Assembly: GCA_024684435.1 (NCBI GenBank)
Contig: JAIKWV010000009.1
Location: 1 to 64,000, forward strand
Direction of reading: 5' to 3'
Origin: Clostridiales bacterium
Lineage (GTDB): Bacteria > Bacillota > Clostridia > Oscillospirales > Acutalibacteraceae
Length of the DNA: 64,000 bases
Within the stretch, counting starts at the first letter, position 1. Every line of letters starts with the position of its first letter. Below are positions 24,862 through 35,179 of the stretch, piece by piece. The translations under genes were made by a program, and so were the position numbers. The notes under the pieces were generated by a model that did no database searches, was not told the DNA's origin, and saw nothing but the letters and a program-made list of their open reading frames with translations.

Positions 24862-26901
24862 CTAATTAAGCCCTCCCCTGCCGCCCCGTGTGAACAGCTC
24901 CTCCACTGCTTTGCGGAGATAATAGTTTTTCGGGTCGTCCAGATAATAATCCTCCGCCAAAATTTTCTGTGTGGCGTCCCTGGTCAGGGAAAGCAGCTGA
25001 GTATCCGTAAGCATTTCCGCAAACCGCAGATCCGGCAGACCGTGCTGACGGGAACCGAAAAAGTCTCCCGGCCCTCTCAGCTTCAGATCCTCGTCGGCTA
25101 TCTTGAATCCATCGGTGGTTTTTGTCATTATTTCAAGGCGCCTGCGGGTCTCCCCTCCCGGGGAATCCGAAATGAGTATGCAGGTGGAGCGCTGTTTGCC
25201 TCTGCCCACTCTGCCCCTGAGCTGGTGCAACTGTGACAGTCCGAACCGCTCCGCGTTTTCGATCACCATTATCACCGCGTTGGGCACGTCCACGCCCACC
25301 TCAATGACCGTGGTGGACACAAGGAGCTGGATATCGCCGTTTACAAAATCCAGCATAACTTTTTCTTTTTCCTTGGGCTTCATTTTGCCGTGAAGCAGAG
25401 CCAGACGGTAGCCGTAAAAATCATTTTTCGCCAGCTCCTCCGCATAGTCCTGCGCCGCGGCGGCGTCTATTTCCTCGCTGCCCTCCACAAGGGGACAGAC
25501 GATGTAGCCCTGCCTGCCCTCGTCCAGGAATTTTTTGACGTAATTGTAAGCTCTTGTCCGCTTGTCCCCGCCTATGGCGTAGGTCTCCACCGGCGTTCTG
25601 CCCGGGGGCAACTCATCCAGGATCGAAATATCCAGATCCCCGTAAATTATCAGCGCAAGGGTGCGGGGTATGGGTGTGGCAGACATGACGAGCATGTGGG
25701 GATTGTTCCCTTTTTCAAATAGGGCGCCCCGCTGACGGACGCCGAAGCGGTGCTGTTCGTCCACAACGATAAAGCCCAGAGATCTGAACTCCACCGTGTC
25801 CTGTATTATGGCGTGGGTGCCGATCACAAGAGATATCTCCCCCGATCTCAGCCCCGCGTTTATTTTTTTCTTCTCCGCCGCCTTCACGGAACCGGTTAGC
25901 AGTGCAAGGTTTATGCCCGTGCCCTCAAGAAGTCCGGACAGGGTCTTGAAGTGCTGTTGAGCCAAAATTTCCGTGGGCGCCATCAGGGCGCTCTGATATC
26001 CGTTCTTCGCCGCGGAGTAGATAAGCGCCGCCGCCACTGCGGTTTTGCCCGAACCCACGTCGCCCTGGAGCAGTCTGTTCATGGGCAGACCGCTTTTCAT
26101 ATCCTCCGCCGCTTCTTTGACCGCTCGCCTCTGCGCTCCTGTGGGAGCGAATGGAAGTCTGGCGAAGAACTCCTGACTGTGATCTGTTTTAAGCACCACG
26201 GGGGTTGCCGTCTTTTCCCTGCCCTTGAGCCTTGCCAGACCCAGCTGGAGCAGCAGGAACTCCTCAAAGATCAGCCTCCTGCGCGCCCGGTCAAGGGCGA
26301 ACCTGTCCGCGGGAAAATGTATGTTTTTTATGGCCTCGGTCAGAGGCTCAAGGCCGTATTCTTTTCTTATATAGTCGGGCAGGGTCTCTCCTATCTCGCT
26401 CCCCGCCTGCGCCAGCGCAGATGACACTAACTTTTCGATGGTGTTCGTCGTAAGGGACGCTGTCTGAGAATAGACGGGTCTTATTTTCTGCCCCTGTTTT
26501 GCCGGACGGATCTCGGGAGAAGTCATCTCCCGGTAATAATTGTTCCCCGACACCTTGCCGAAGAACAGGTATTCCTCCCCCGGCATGAGCTTTTCCGCCG
26601 CGTATTTACTGTTGAAGATAGTTATGCGCATCACCGATCTGCCGTCGGTGACCCTTGTGGAATATATGGTCATGCCCTTACGTATCTGCTGCGCCGTGGG
26701 GGTGTGGTCAACAAGGCCCCGCACACAGCAGGGCACGTCAAGGGGCGCTTCGTCAATGTCCAGGGGCTCGCTCCAATCCTCGTAGGTGCGGGGATAGAAT
26801 CGAATGAGATCCCCAACGGTGAAAATATTAAGCCTGTACAAAAGCTCCGCGCGTTTCTCTCCCACGCCCTTCAGGTATCTTATATCGCTTTCAAGCTTCA
26901 T
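24862..26901 (-). CDS. recG: ATP-dependent DNA helicase RecG
   Basis: 679-aa branch-migration helicase that remodels stalled forks and Holliday junctions. It has an N-terminal wedge/OB region (about 1-230), Walker A GDVGSGKT, motif II DEQHRFG, motif [11 protein letters not shown], and motif [11 protein letters not shown]. The ATG follows GGGGAGGTGAGG. Last gene in the long minus-strand run from 34988; 30 bp separate it from the Asp23 gene. Confidence 0.95.
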   Translation of the reverse strand: MKLESDIRYLKGVGEKRAELLYRLNIFTVGDLIRFYPRTYEDWSEPLDIDEAPLDVPCCVRGLVDHTPTAQQIRKGMTIYSTRVTDGRSVMRITIFNSKYAAEKLMPGEEYLFFGKVSGNNYYREMTSPEIRPAKQGQKIRPVYSQTASLTTNTIEKLVSSALAQAGSEIGETLPDYIRKEYGLEPLTEAIKNIHFPADRFALDRARRRLIFEEFLLLQLGLARLKGREKTATPVVLKTDHSQEFFARLPFAPTGAQRRAVKEAAEDMKSGLPMNRLLQGDVGSGKTAVAAALIYSAAKNGYQSALMAPTEILAQQHFKTLSGLLEGTGINLALLTGSVKAAEKKKINAGLRSGEISLVIGTHAIIQDTVEFRSLGFIVVDEQHRFGVRQRGALFEKGNNPHMLVMSATPIPRTLALIIYGDLDISILDELPPGRTPVETYAIGGDKRTRAYNYVKKFLDEGRQGYIVCPLVEGSEEIDAAAAQDYAEELAKNDFYGYRLALLHGKMKPKEKEKVMLDFVNGDIQLLVSTTVIEVGVDVPNAVIMVIENAERFGLSQLHQLRGRVGRGKQRSTCILISDSPGGETRRRLEIMTKTTDGFKIADEDLKLRGPGDFFGSRQHGLPDLRFAEMLTDTQLLSLTRDATQKILAEDYYLDDPKNYYLRKAVEELFTRGGRGGLN

Positions 26902-26931
26902 ATCCTCACCTCCCCTGCAAAATAAAAAATT

Positions 26932-27288
26932 TTACTGATCTCTTACCATGCCGTCAACAAAGACGTTTATTTTTTTTACCTCCAGACCGGTGGCCTCTTC
27001 CAGTGTGTATCTGATCCTGTTCACTATGCTTTTGACCACGGCGGAAATATTGGTCTCGTAGGCTACGTCGATGTGTATATCCGCGCTCAGGGCTTTGCCG
27101 TCCCTGCGCACAGTTATGCTGTCCTTATGCTTTTTGCCTCTGAGTAACTTTTTGATCCCGTGGCGCACTCCGCTGCCCTCCGCAAGTCCGGAAAATCCGT
27201 AACAGGACTCCAGCGCATTGCTTATAACCGTAAAGAAATATTCATCCGTCAGTTCGATCATCCCATAGGATGTTTCAAGTTTTATCAT
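26932..27288 (-). CDS. Asp23/Gls24 family envelope stress protein
   Basis: 118-aa protein of the alkaline-shock protein 23 family. It starts MIKLETSYGMIELTDEYF and has the family ending VKSIVNRIRYTLEEATGLEVKKINVFVDG. Such proteins are small cytoplasmic or membrane-tethered envelope-associated factors of unclear biochemical role. The start at 27288 is preferred because AAGGGGATC lies upstream. It lies 16 bp after the lipoprotein gene and just before recG. Confidence 0.85.
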   Translation of the reverse strand: MIKLETSYGMIELTDEYFFTVISNALESCYGFSGLAEGSGVRHGIKKLLRGKKHKDSITVRRDGKALSADIHIDVAYETNISAVVKSIVNRIRYTLEEATGLEVKKINVFVDGMVRDQ

Positions 27289-27304
27289 AATGCGATCCCC
27301 TTTT

Positions 27305-28927
27305 TTAATAAGTCCAGCTCTGTATATCACAGAACACGTCGCTCTCCCACGCCTTAAGCGTCATGCGCAGCGTCCTTGAACAGGCGGCTATGCCCGTGCG
27401 GAAGCAAAGCGGCACAAAGGGCATTTCCACGCCGAAATCGGTTATGAATTTGCTCATTTCTCCCGTGCCCGACAGCATCTCCTCGTAGCTTTGCAGACTG
27501 AGCTCTCCCGGTATGACATTGCCGGACAGCCTGCCCTTGAGCAGCGGCAGGATATTCATGTTCCTGGTCAGTCTGGTCTCAGCCAAAAGTATGTCAAACT
27601 CTCCGTCCTTGACCGCCTGTTTGTATTCGCTGAAAGAAAGCTTTCTTATATTTATTACAATATTAACCTCCGCCAGCTGCTGCGCAAGGTATTCCGCCGT
27701 CTTCACCTTGAACCTGTTGTCCCCGTTTACCAGAAGCCTGAATTCAAGAGCTGTGTGTCCGTCGTTGACGGCGTTGTATTTGTTAATGCCGGTAAAGCCC
27801 ATTTTGTTCAGGGCTTCCCTGACCTCATCGAGCCGACGGGCAGTGGTGACGCCTGAGCCTTCGGTCCTGCTCCACGCCGGGTTAAAGGGCAGAGCGGCTT
27901 TTACGGCGTTGCCCTGATATGCCATGTCAACTATCTGTGCGCGGTCAGCCGCCATGGAGATTATGAGCCTTATGCGGTTATCCGAAAGCGCCCTGTTTTC
28001 TTTGTTGAAGGCAAGGTAGACCATGTTGTTGAGAAGGACCTTGCCGGTGTTTGCGTTGAGACGGCTGTAATCTCCGGAGGAAAGATCGTCAAAGAAGAAA
28101 TCGTATTCCCCGACTTCAAGTCCGCCCTTAACGGAGGAGGCGTCGGTCATCTTCACAAGGGTTATCTCGTTTATCTGGGGATAATATCCGCCCAGCCGGT
28201 CTCTGTTGCTCATCAGAGAAAAGCCCTTGTCTGTTTTTTTGAGGACATATCTTCCGCTTCCCGTAGGGGTGGTGGTCAGAAGTACTTCCACGTCGTCGGC
28301 CTCGGGGATGATTATCTCCACCTCGGTCTCGTCGGCGTCCGAGCCTGTCACTTTTGTTTTGTTCTTTTCCACATCCTTGTGGGTCCCTTTTTTGATAACG
28401 GGGAAATCCAGACAGTTCTCCGCGAAGGGGTCCGCATCATTAAGAGTAAATATTACAGTATGCGTCCCGCCGGAGGATGCGTTTTCAAAGTTTGTCAGCC
28501 TCTCGGAAAAGCTCTTTGTTTTTTTCGCAAGATCGAAGGAATATACCACGTCCTCGCTTGTGAGGGGGGAACCGTCTGTAAATTTAAGATAATCAATCAG
28601 CGTTACGGAAAGGGTGGTGCCGGAATTTGTCGACCCGGATGCGATGACCGCGTGGGGATCGTATTTTTCGTCCACCGTGTACAGCGGGTCGAACAGCAGG
28701 GCGGAAAGCTCCGAATTGTTAAGGGACTCCGCCAAATACGGGTCAAGGTAATCCTCCTTGACGTATGGCAGTTTTATTGTTCGCGTGTCCTCCACTGTAA
28801 TGGGATCGTTGGAATTTACCGAGGTGGTCTCCTCCGTATTTGCGGGATCGCCGCCCCTGCATCCGCACAGTCCGCAGAGCATTATTGCAAAAACGGCTAT
28901 GACCGCCGTGATTTTTTTCAGTCGCAT
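27305..28927 (-). CDS. Solute-binding lipoprotein, SBP family 5 (peptide type)
   Basis: 540-aa extracytoplasmic binding protein of the oligopeptide/nickel ABC family. It has an N-terminal signal with lipobox LCGC (C23), a Thr/Ser/Glu-rich linker, then the two-lobed fold, including YTVDEKYDPHAVIASG, FTDGSPLTSEDVVYSF and FNKENRALSDNRIRLIISMA. No permease or ATPase genes are adjacent, so it is an orphan component or has been recruited for another task. It is 26 bp downstream of mnmE. GAGGATGAT precedes the ATG. Ligand unknown. Confidence 0.85.
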   Translation of the reverse strand: MRLKKITAVIAVFAIMLCGLCGCRGGDPANTEETTSVNSNDPITVEDTRTIKLPYVKEDYLDPYLAESLNNSELSALLFDPLYTVDEKYDPHAVIASGSTNSGTTLSVTLIDYLKFTDGSPLTSEDVVYSFDLAKKTKSFSERLTNFENASSGGTHTVIFTLNDADPFAENCLDFPVIKKGTHKDVEKNKTKVTGSDADETEVEIIIPEADDVEVLLTTTPTGSGRYVLKKTDKGFSLMSNRDRLGGYYPQINEITLVKMTDASSVKGGLEVGEYDFFFDDLSSGDYSRLNANTGKVLLNNMVYLAFNKENRALSDNRIRLIISMAADRAQIVDMAYQGNAVKAALPFNPAWSRTEGSGVTTARRLDEVREALNKMGFTGINKYNAVNDGHTALEFRLLVNGDNRFKVKTAEYLAQQLAEVNIVINIRKLSFSEYKQAVKDGEFDILLAETRLTRNMNILPLLKGRLSGNVIPGELSLQSYEEMLSGTGEMSKFITDFGVEMPFVPLCFRTGIAACSRTLRMTLKAWESDVFCDIQSWTY

Positions 28928-28953
28928 TTATATCATCCTCAGAGGTTACTGAT

Positions 28954-30321
28954 TTACTTTCCTACGCAGAATCTGGAAAAGACCTCGTCCACCACCGCTT
29001 CTCCCGCTCTCTGACCGGTGAGCTCCAGAAGGGCGTCTATGGCGGAGTCCATGCACACGTTCACCGCGTCCAGCGTCATGCCGCTCTCCAGAGCGTCAAT
29101 GCCCTCGGTGAGCGTCTGTACCGCCTTGGCGCAGCAGGCTCTCTGCCGTTCATTTGCAAGCATTGCGGCGGAGGAATCAAAGTCCGCCGTTCCCAGCAGC
29201 TCCTCCACGCAGCGGCTCAGACTCTCCGCGCTGTTCGGGTCAATGGCGGAAAGTTCAACGCAGCGTTCCGCTCTGCCCCGGATATATTCCCTGTCTGTCG
29301 CGCAGGGCAGATCTGTTTTGTTTATTATGGCTATGCTCCGTTTCCCTTCGCAGGCGTCAAACAAAGCTTTGTCTCCGTCGGTAAGCGGACGGGAGCTGTC
29401 CAGAACAATAAGCGCCAGCTCCGCCCGGTCAAGTCTTTTCTTCGCCAGCTCCACGCCGATACTCTCCACCGGGTTTTCCGTGTCCCGTATCCCCGCCGTG
29501 TCTGCCAGTCTTAGCACAACATTGCCCAGCCTGACCGTCTCCTCTACTATGTCTCTGGTGGTGCCCTCGTAGCCGGTCACTATTGACCGTTCGCTCCCTG
29601 AAAGCAGATTCATAAGGGTGGATTTGCCCACATTGGGCCTGCCCACGATAACGGTGTCAACGCCCTCCGTCACCGCTCTGCCGCTGTCAAAGCGGTCAAG
29701 CAGGAAGCGGAGTTTTTCCCGCACTGCTTTCATGTCCTGCAAAAGATTTTGCAGCTCTATGTCTTCGATCTCCTCGTCCGGGTAATCCACCCACGCGGCA
29801 ATGTGGGCGCAATGACCCACCAGCACCTGCGCCGCCTGAGATATCTCGCGGCTCAGTGCGCCGTCAAGGGCGTTTAGGGCAGCGTTTGCCGCCTGTTCCC
29901 CTTTTGCGGAAATAAGGGACATGACCGCCTCCGCCTCGGAAAGATCTATTTTCCCGTTCAAGAAAGCTCTCTTTGTAAATTCGCCGGGCTGAGCGGGTAC
30001 CGCTCCCGCCTTAAGCGCCGCCTGTAAAACTCTTTTTGTGATGTAAAGTCCCCCGTGGCAGGATATCTCCGCCACGTTTTCCCCTGTGTAGCTGTGAGGC
30101 GCTCTGAACACAAGGCACACCGCCTCGTCAATGGGCTGTCCCTCATCGTACACCTTGCCGTAAAGGGCGTGATAACCGGGAACTTCCCCGGGCTTTTTCT
30201 CCCCCACGGGCATAAAAATACTGTCGGCAACGGACAGGGCATTTTCTCCGCTTATGCGGATGATGCCTATACCTCCTGCCGACTGAGGCGTGGATATTGC
30301 CGCTATTGTTCCGGTGGACAT
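28954..30321 (-). CDS. mnmE: tRNA modification GTPase MnmE
   Basis: 455-aa GTPase that with MnmG modifies wobble U34 of several tRNAs. It has an N-terminal folate-binding domain (CLVFRAPHSYTGENVAEISCHGG), an inserted G domain with GRPNVGKSTLMN, GTTRDI, DTAGIR and NKTD, and the C-terminal FCVGK with the conserved cysteine. In many Firmicutes this gene sits next to mnmG near the origin; here it lies between a MinD-like ATPase and a binding lipoprotein. Confidence 0.95.
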   Translation of the reverse strand: MSTGTIAAISTPQSAGGIGIIRISGENALSVADSIFMPVGEKKPGEVPGYHALYGKVYDEGQPIDEAVCLVFRAPHSYTGENVAEISCHGGLYITKRVLQAALKAGAVPAQPGEFTKRAFLNGKIDLSEAEAVMSLISAKGEQAANAALNALDGALSREISQAAQVLVGHCAHIAAWVDYPDEEIEDIELQNLLQDMKAVREKLRFLLDRFDSGRAVTEGVDTVIVGRPNVGKSTLMNLLSGSERSIVTGYEGTTRDIVEETVRLGNVVLRLADTAGIRDTENPVESIGVELAKKRLDRAELALIVLDSSRPLTDGDKALFDACEGKRSIAIINKTDLPCATDREYIRGRAERCVELSAIDPNSAESLSRCVEELLGTADFDSSAAMLANERQRACCAKAVQTLTEGIDALESGMTLDAVNVCMDSAIDALLELTGQRAGEAVVDEVFSRFCVGK

Positions 30322-30331
30322 TCCTCACACC

Positions 30332-31078
30332 TCACTTGATCCTGAGCTTGATTTCCTCTCCGTTAATACGTCTTGCTATGCGCATCGCCGCTTTGAAGGC
30401 TTCGCTGCCTTTCGGCAGAGCCAGGCCTCTGTGAAGGCAAAGCTCTATTTCCTCATCGTCAGGGACCGCGCCAATGAGCCTGACCCCCGTGCTGTCTATA
30501 ACGTCATCCACGTTGAGCATCTTGCCGGAGACCGCGGACTTTTTGTCGAACCTGTTTATGATGAGCCGAATATCCTCGGCGTCCATTCCGATCTCAAAAA
30601 GCTTATCCGCCGCCGCCGCAACGCTGCGCACGCAAACATTGTCCGGAGTGGAGACGATAAGCGCCTTGTCCGCGGCGCCCATGGCAAGCAAAGCGTTGTC
30701 CGCTATGCCCGCGCCGGCATCCAGAAAAATATAGTCGTAATCAAAATCCTCTGCGCAGCTGTCTATTATTTTACGCAGATCAGCGGAACAGAAGCCCTTT
30801 GGCAGAGACGTCGGGGCCGCGAGCAGATAAAGCCCGTCATACTCGACTACCGCCTGTTCAAGCTCGCAGATGTCCTGCGCCGCGTCGCCCCAGGAAAAGA
30901 GGACCTTATCCTGAACGTCAAGTATAATATCAAGGCTGCGCAGGCCTATATCGCAGTCCATCAACAGGACCTTAAGCCCCATTTTTGAAAGCGCTCTGCC
31001 CAGCAGGACAGTCATGGAGGATTTTCCCACTCCTCCCTTGCCTGAAACGACAACATATATCTCCGACAAAACAGTCAC
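30332..31078 (-). CDS. MinD/ParA-type P-loop ATPase
   Basis: 248-aa deviant-Walker ATPase. KGGVGKSS near 14-21 is the signature P-loop, followed by LLMDCDIGLRSLD and IFLDAGAG. A basic C-terminal tail (RIARRINGEEIKLRIK) could be a membrane-targeting helix as in MinD. No minC or minE is adjacent; neighbours are PBP2 upstream and mnmE downstream, 10 bp away. GTG at 31078 is taken as start; an in-frame TTG at 31069 has better spacing from GGAAAGG. MinD itself, or a related positioning ATPase; not resolved. Confidence 0.8.
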   Translation of the reverse strand: MTVLSEIYVVVSGKGGVGKSSMTVLLGRALSKMGLKVLLMDCDIGLRSLDIILDVQDKVLFSWGDAAQDICELEQAVVEYDGLYLLAAPTSLPKGFCSADLRKIIDSCAEDFDYDYIFLDAGAGIADNALLAMGAADKALIVSTPDNVCVRSVAAAADKLFEIGMDAEDIRLIINRFDKKSAVSGKMLNVDDVIDSTGVRLIGAVPDDEEIELCLHRGLALPKGSEAFKAAMRIARRINGEEIKLRIK

Positions 31079-31094
31079 GTCCTTTCCGCTGTAA

Positions 31095-33143
31095 TTAACC
31101 TAACAATTGATTTTCACTCTGGTTTTTGACATAGGAGCCTTCTCCCTTAAGATAAGCCCTGTAAATGTCCGCAACGATGGGGCCGAGGGTAACGGATGAA
31201 GAAACTCCCTCGCCGCAGACCACCACGGCTATGTCCGGATTTTCGTAAGGCCCGAAGGATATAACAAAGGCGTTGTTTATTTTCCGGGCGTGTCCGTTCA
31301 CGGTGCGGGTGACCTGAGACGTACCCGTCTTTGCCGCGATCTTTATGCCCAGATTTTTGAAATCTTTATAAAGATATCCGCCGCTGGAGCCAACTCTGAG
31401 CATTGCGCTGCGCACTATGTCAAGGGTGTTCTTGCTCACTCCGGTATTGCACAGCACCTCGGGCTTGTTTTCCAGTACGGTCTCGTAATTGTTGTCCGTT
31501 TTTACCGCCTTGACAAAGTGAGCGCGGTATCTTGTCCCGCCGTTGGCTATGGTGGAACAATATACTCCCAGCTGGATCGGGGTAAAAAGGTTGCCCTGAC
31601 CGATAGCGGTCTGGATATTGTAACCCGCCCACCAGACGCTGCCCACGGATTCCCTGTATTCCGGGCTGTCCATAACGCCGATGGATTCCGGCAGTTCTAT
31701 GCCGGTTTTTTGGGCAAGGCCGAACATGGTGCGGTACTCGTTTATTTTTGCGTAACCCAACCGTTTGCCGCATTCATAAAAGAAACTGTTGCAGGACTCG
31801 TCAATGGCAAGGGTCACGTTCTGTTTTCTGCTTGAATGGCGCTGCTCGCACTTGTAAAAAGAATCAAGATATTTATACGTTCCGCTGCAGTAAACAACCG
31901 TGTCTTTTGTAATGACCCCTTCCTCCAGCGCCGCGATGGCAACGGAAGGCTTGATGGTGGAACCGGGTTCGTATGTGCTCATCAGCGCTCTGTTCCAAAG
32001 GGGAGCGTTTTCGTTCTGAGCCAGCTCCGCATAGTTCTGACGGTAGGTGGCGGCGTCATATGACGGATACGTAGCGCAGGCAAGCACCTCAAAGGTGTTG
32101 ACATCTATTACCAGCGCCGCTCCGGCAGGTTTTATCTGAGTATCGATACGTTTAAGCCCCTGTTCAAGAGCTTTCTGCGTGGCGACCTGCAGGTTTTTAT
32201 CTATCGTGAGTATGACCGAATTTCCCTGCTCCGGCTCCCGGGTAACAGTGGTGGTCACCTTTCCCTGAGCGTCCGTAGTAACAAGCTTGCTGCCGGGCGA
32301 TCCCCGGAGATAGCTCTCCATGGCGCTCTCTATTCCGCTTTTGCCTATGGTATCGTTTATGCTGTAGCCCTCGTCCTTTTTCTCCGCGTACTCCTCCGCG
32401 TCAATGGCTCCCACCATGCCCAGGATGTGGGGAGCGATGGTACCGTCCGCAAATTCTCTGGAGGTAACTATGTCCACCGTTACGCCCCTGTAGAAGCTGC
32501 TGTTTTCTTTGATCTTTGCCACAAGGGCCGTGGGCACGTCGTCGGCAAAGGTATAGGGTGTGCTTATTGAAAATCCAATGTGCCTCAGCTCGTAGCAGAC
32601 CGACGCGATTTTTCGCGCTTCAACTATCGGATATTCCTGAAGGGAATATTTTTCTATAAGGGCGTCCAGACAGTTTTCCGCCGTGGCGTAGTCGTTAAGG
32701 TTGAGCATATCCCTGCTCTTAAGATATTTTATGTCCAGCTCCCGGTTTGTGGCGAACACCGGTTTGCCGGCGGCGTCAAATTCAACCGGCAGCTTGTCGT
32801 TCCACTCAACGCCGGATGCCTCAAACAGACTTATGAGAGAGCTTATTATTTTGTTCCTTTCTCCCTGCTCCTTCAGCGGCGGGAACAGCGCCGCTTCAAA
32901 GATGATGGAATTCACCTGTTTGTTGGAAACAAGGGCGTTGCCGTTGCGGTCAAGGATCTCCCCTCTCGCAGGTTTGATGGTGACAGATCTTGACGAAACG
33001 GAGGCGCTTGAAGACGCATATTCCGAGCCGTCCAAAAGCTGTATTTTTACCAGATCAACGCCAAAGCCGATGAACACGCAGAAGACCAGTATCAGCACAA
33101 TAAATATTCTGTTTTTGTTGTTCTTCTCTGATTTTTCGCGCAT
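31095..33143 (-). CDS. Penicillin-binding protein 2 (class B transpeptidase)
   Basis: 682-aa class B PBP that cross-links peptidoglycan. One N-terminal membrane helix (about 11-32), a PBP dimerisation domain (about 55-280), then the transpeptidase with S395-T-I-K398, S450-C-N and K605-T-G. The sequence GSTIKPSVAI and the VYCSGTYKY segment fit the FtsI/PbpA/SpoVD group; assignment to division or elongation cannot be made from sequence. It lies 54 bp after a membrane protein gene. GGAGTAATG precedes the ATG. Confidence 0.92.
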   Translation of the reverse strand: MREKSEKNNKNRIFIVLILVFCVFIGFGVDLVKIQLLDGSEYASSSASVSSRSVTIKPARGEILDRNGNALVSNKQVNSIIFEAALFPPLKEQGERNKIISSLISLFEASGVEWNDKLPVEFDAAGKPVFATNRELDIKYLKSRDMLNLNDYATAENCLDALIEKYSLQEYPIVEARKIASVCYELRHIGFSISTPYTFADDVPTALVAKIKENSSFYRGVTVDIVTSREFADGTIAPHILGMVGAIDAEEYAEKKDEGYSINDTIGKSGIESAMESYLRGSPGSKLVTTDAQGKVTTTVTREPEQGNSVILTIDKNLQVATQKALEQGLKRIDTQIKPAGAALVIDVNTFEVLACATYPSYDAATYRQNYAELAQNENAPLWNRALMSTYEPGSTIKPSVAIAALEEGVITKDTVVYCSGTYKYLDSFYKCEQRHSSRKQNVTLAIDESCNSFFYECGKRLGYAKINEYRTMFGLAQKTGIELPESIGVMDSPEYRESVGSVWWAGYNIQTAIGQGNLFTPIQLGVYCSTIANGGTRYRAHFVKAVKTDNNYETVLENKPEVLCNTGVSKNTLDIVRSAMLRVGSSGGYLYKDFKNLGIKIAAKTGTSQVTRTVNGHARKINNAFVISFGPYENPDIAVVVCGEGVSSSVTLGPIVADIYRAYLKGEGSYVKNQSENQLLG

Positions 33144-33197
33144 ATATCATTACTCCGTAAAAATTCCGCATCCGGCTATGGCGCCAGGTCTTGCAGC

Positions 33198-34988
33198 TTA
33201 AGCGGCAGGCGCGGCGGCAGTGGTCTCAGGGGCTGCCGGCGCGCTGAGCTTTATTGACTTCAATGGGATTATATCTGTTGCGTCTGTGTCCTGATAACGT
33301 ACGGTGACCCTATCGCCCACGTTGATTATGATCGCTTCCTCGGCATCTGCGGCAGATATTGAATAGTAGGTATTGCCTCCGCTGAGTTTAAAGTAATAAA
33401 CCGTGTTGCCGTTTATTACCGCGGAACGGATATCGGTGACCGTTGAGGGCAGGGTTATGTCTTCTGTTTTATCCGGATCGCTGACGGTTGTTTCATCCGG
33501 GATGTCGATGTCCTCCACCTTGATGTTGTTCGCCTTCAGTACGTCAATGTAATTTTCAAGGCACTGACCGACGCTGACGCCTATGGCTTTTACCTTGTTG
33601 TAATCCTTTACGCTGATAAGCGCGTACCGCTGGACCACCTGATCGTCGCTCTTAAGAGACATAAAGTAGGTGGGCATACCGTTGATGTTGAGCAGCAGAG
33701 GGAACGTGGATTTGTATCCCAGGTCGCTGACAAGACCCTCGGCGGTCGCCATGGCGGTATGCTCCTTGGCGCCGTCGACACGGTAGAAGGTGGTCTCCTT
33801 TGTACGCTGATTGATGAGTACAAAGCCGGTTATAGCCTGATCGCTGGTGACGGAGGTGACTCCGGTGTACATATATACGTCGTCATTCTTTGCAATATAG
33901 TTGCAGCCCTCTGTTGTGACCACAACGTTCTTCTGGCCGAGGATCGAGTTCCAGAAACCCTGCTGGTACGCGCCGTAGTAGTTGTACTGCTCCATAAGAA
34001 GGCTTGAGGAATAGACCCTGTCTATCCACTGAAGCTCCGGCTTTTCCTTGATGTCCTGAATGCTGTGATACTCACATTCGCCCGTTATGGCGTTGCAGAC
34101 GACCGCGCCCACGATATCGCTGCCGCCGAACAGACCGATGGTCTTGTCGATACGGGCGCAGATCCAATACGGGTTGCCCTCATCGTCGATCTCAAAGGTG
34201 GCTGTGTCGAACATATATGTGGGATATTCAAAGCGGAGATGTCTCTTGAGCAGTCTGCCGAAATGCTCGCTGGGAGAGAACTTCATGCCGGAATCAAGGG
34301 GAACGAACTTTGTATTCTCGTTCGCCATATCTATGAGGATGTATCCGGGCAGGCCCTCCGCCCGGTTGGTGAACCACTTGATTATATTTGCGTACTTAAG
34401 AGTTGCGACCCTGACCGGAGTTGACTTGTAGTTTATCTGAGTGTAGGCGGGATATACTGTGAACTGGGAAACATAGCCCTTATCCGCCAGACTGCTCAGG
34501 GCGCGGCTGGCAAGGTTCGCCGCGGCGTCTTCATCCAGCTTGGGAATTGTGGCAAAGTCCGGTTCGGGTATCTCTTTTTCAAAATTGCCGTTGGCGTTTA
34601 CGGTGATTATCCTGCTGTAGGATCTTGCGCGGAAGAACACGGACGAAACAAGAAAACCGACTAAAAGAACTGCCGCCAGTATTGCCGCCAGAATTATCGG
34701 GACTACGGCTTTTTTCTTGATATACGGAATGTATTCCGTATGCTTGGGCGCTCTCGTCAGGAGAACGAGGATCAGCACAAAGGCGGCGATAGTTATAGCT
34801 ATGAGATAATAAAATTCTATGTCCTTGAAATTCAATGCCGGAAGCATAAGGTAATACGCCAGCGCTCCCGACAGCAGCGCACCTATTGTGCTGAGTATTA
34901 TTTTCAGCGCGGCTCTCTCCGGCGGGATAACTATTTCCTTCGCTGCTCCTGAACCTTTTTTTGAAAAATCAACCTTTATGGGATCCAT
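33198..34988 (-). CDS. Large membrane-anchored protein of unknown function
   Basis: 596-aa protein with three N-terminal membrane helices (about 27-50, 58-78, 93-117) and a long extracytoplasmic part of about 470 residues, ending in an Ala/Pro/Thr-rich tail. No catalytic motif was recognised. Phrases such as LPGYILIDMANENTKFVPL and ITGECEYHSIQDI recall a conserved Firmicutes family of uncharacterised exported proteins. First gene of the minus-strand run leading to PBP2, so an envelope role is inferred. Ribosome site AGAGGAG precedes the ATG. Confidence 0.65.
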   Translation of the reverse strand: MDPIKVDFSKKGSGAAKEIVIPPERAALKIILSTIGALLSGALAYYLMLPALNFKDIEFYYLIAITIAAFVLILVLLTRAPKHTEYIPYIKKKAVVPIILAAILAAVLLVGFLVSSVFFRARSYSRIITVNANGNFEKEIPEPDFATIPKLDEDAAANLASRALSSLADKGYVSQFTVYPAYTQINYKSTPVRVATLKYANIIKWFTNRAEGLPGYILIDMANENTKFVPLDSGMKFSPSEHFGRLLKRHLRFEYPTYMFDTATFEIDDEGNPYWICARIDKTIGLFGGSDIVGAVVCNAITGECEYHSIQDIKEKPELQWIDRVYSSSLLMEQYNYYGAYQQGFWNSILGQKNVVVTTEGCNYIAKNDDVYMYTGVTSVTSDQAITGFVLINQRTKETTFYRVDGAKEHTAMATAEGLVSDLGYKSTFPLLLNINGMPTYFMSLKSDDQVVQRYALISVKDYNKVKAIGVSVGQCLENYIDVLKANNIKVEDIDIPDETTVSDPDKTEDITLPSTVTDIRSAVINGNTVYYFKLSGGNTYYSISAADAEEAIIINVGDRVTVRYQDTDATDIIPLKSIKLSAPAAPETTAAAPAA

Positions 34989-35043
34989 TTTGTCAACTCC
35001 TCTGACTTTTTGTAAATTTTTTGTTAAGCGAAAATCAAATCAC

Positions 35044-35072
35044 TTGAAACCGGCAGACGGATTGGTTATAAT
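35044..35072 (+). promoter_or_regulatory. Promoter of the CPBP protease gene
   Basis: TTGAAA (35044-35049), 17-bp spacer, TATAAT (35067-35072). A leader of about 100 nt follows before the ATG. Confidence 0.7.
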
Positions 35073-35179
35073 ATGTCTGCAAATAGTGATACATTGTTTA
35101 GTATAAACTATTCTTGTCTGGATTACAAGTATTTAAATAACGAATTTAAATTTTATTATCTTTACGGAGATATGATCTT

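Noticed and set aside
28954..30321. mnmE taken as a marker of oriC
   Set aside because: mnmG, jag, rnpA, rpmH and dnaA are all missing around it.
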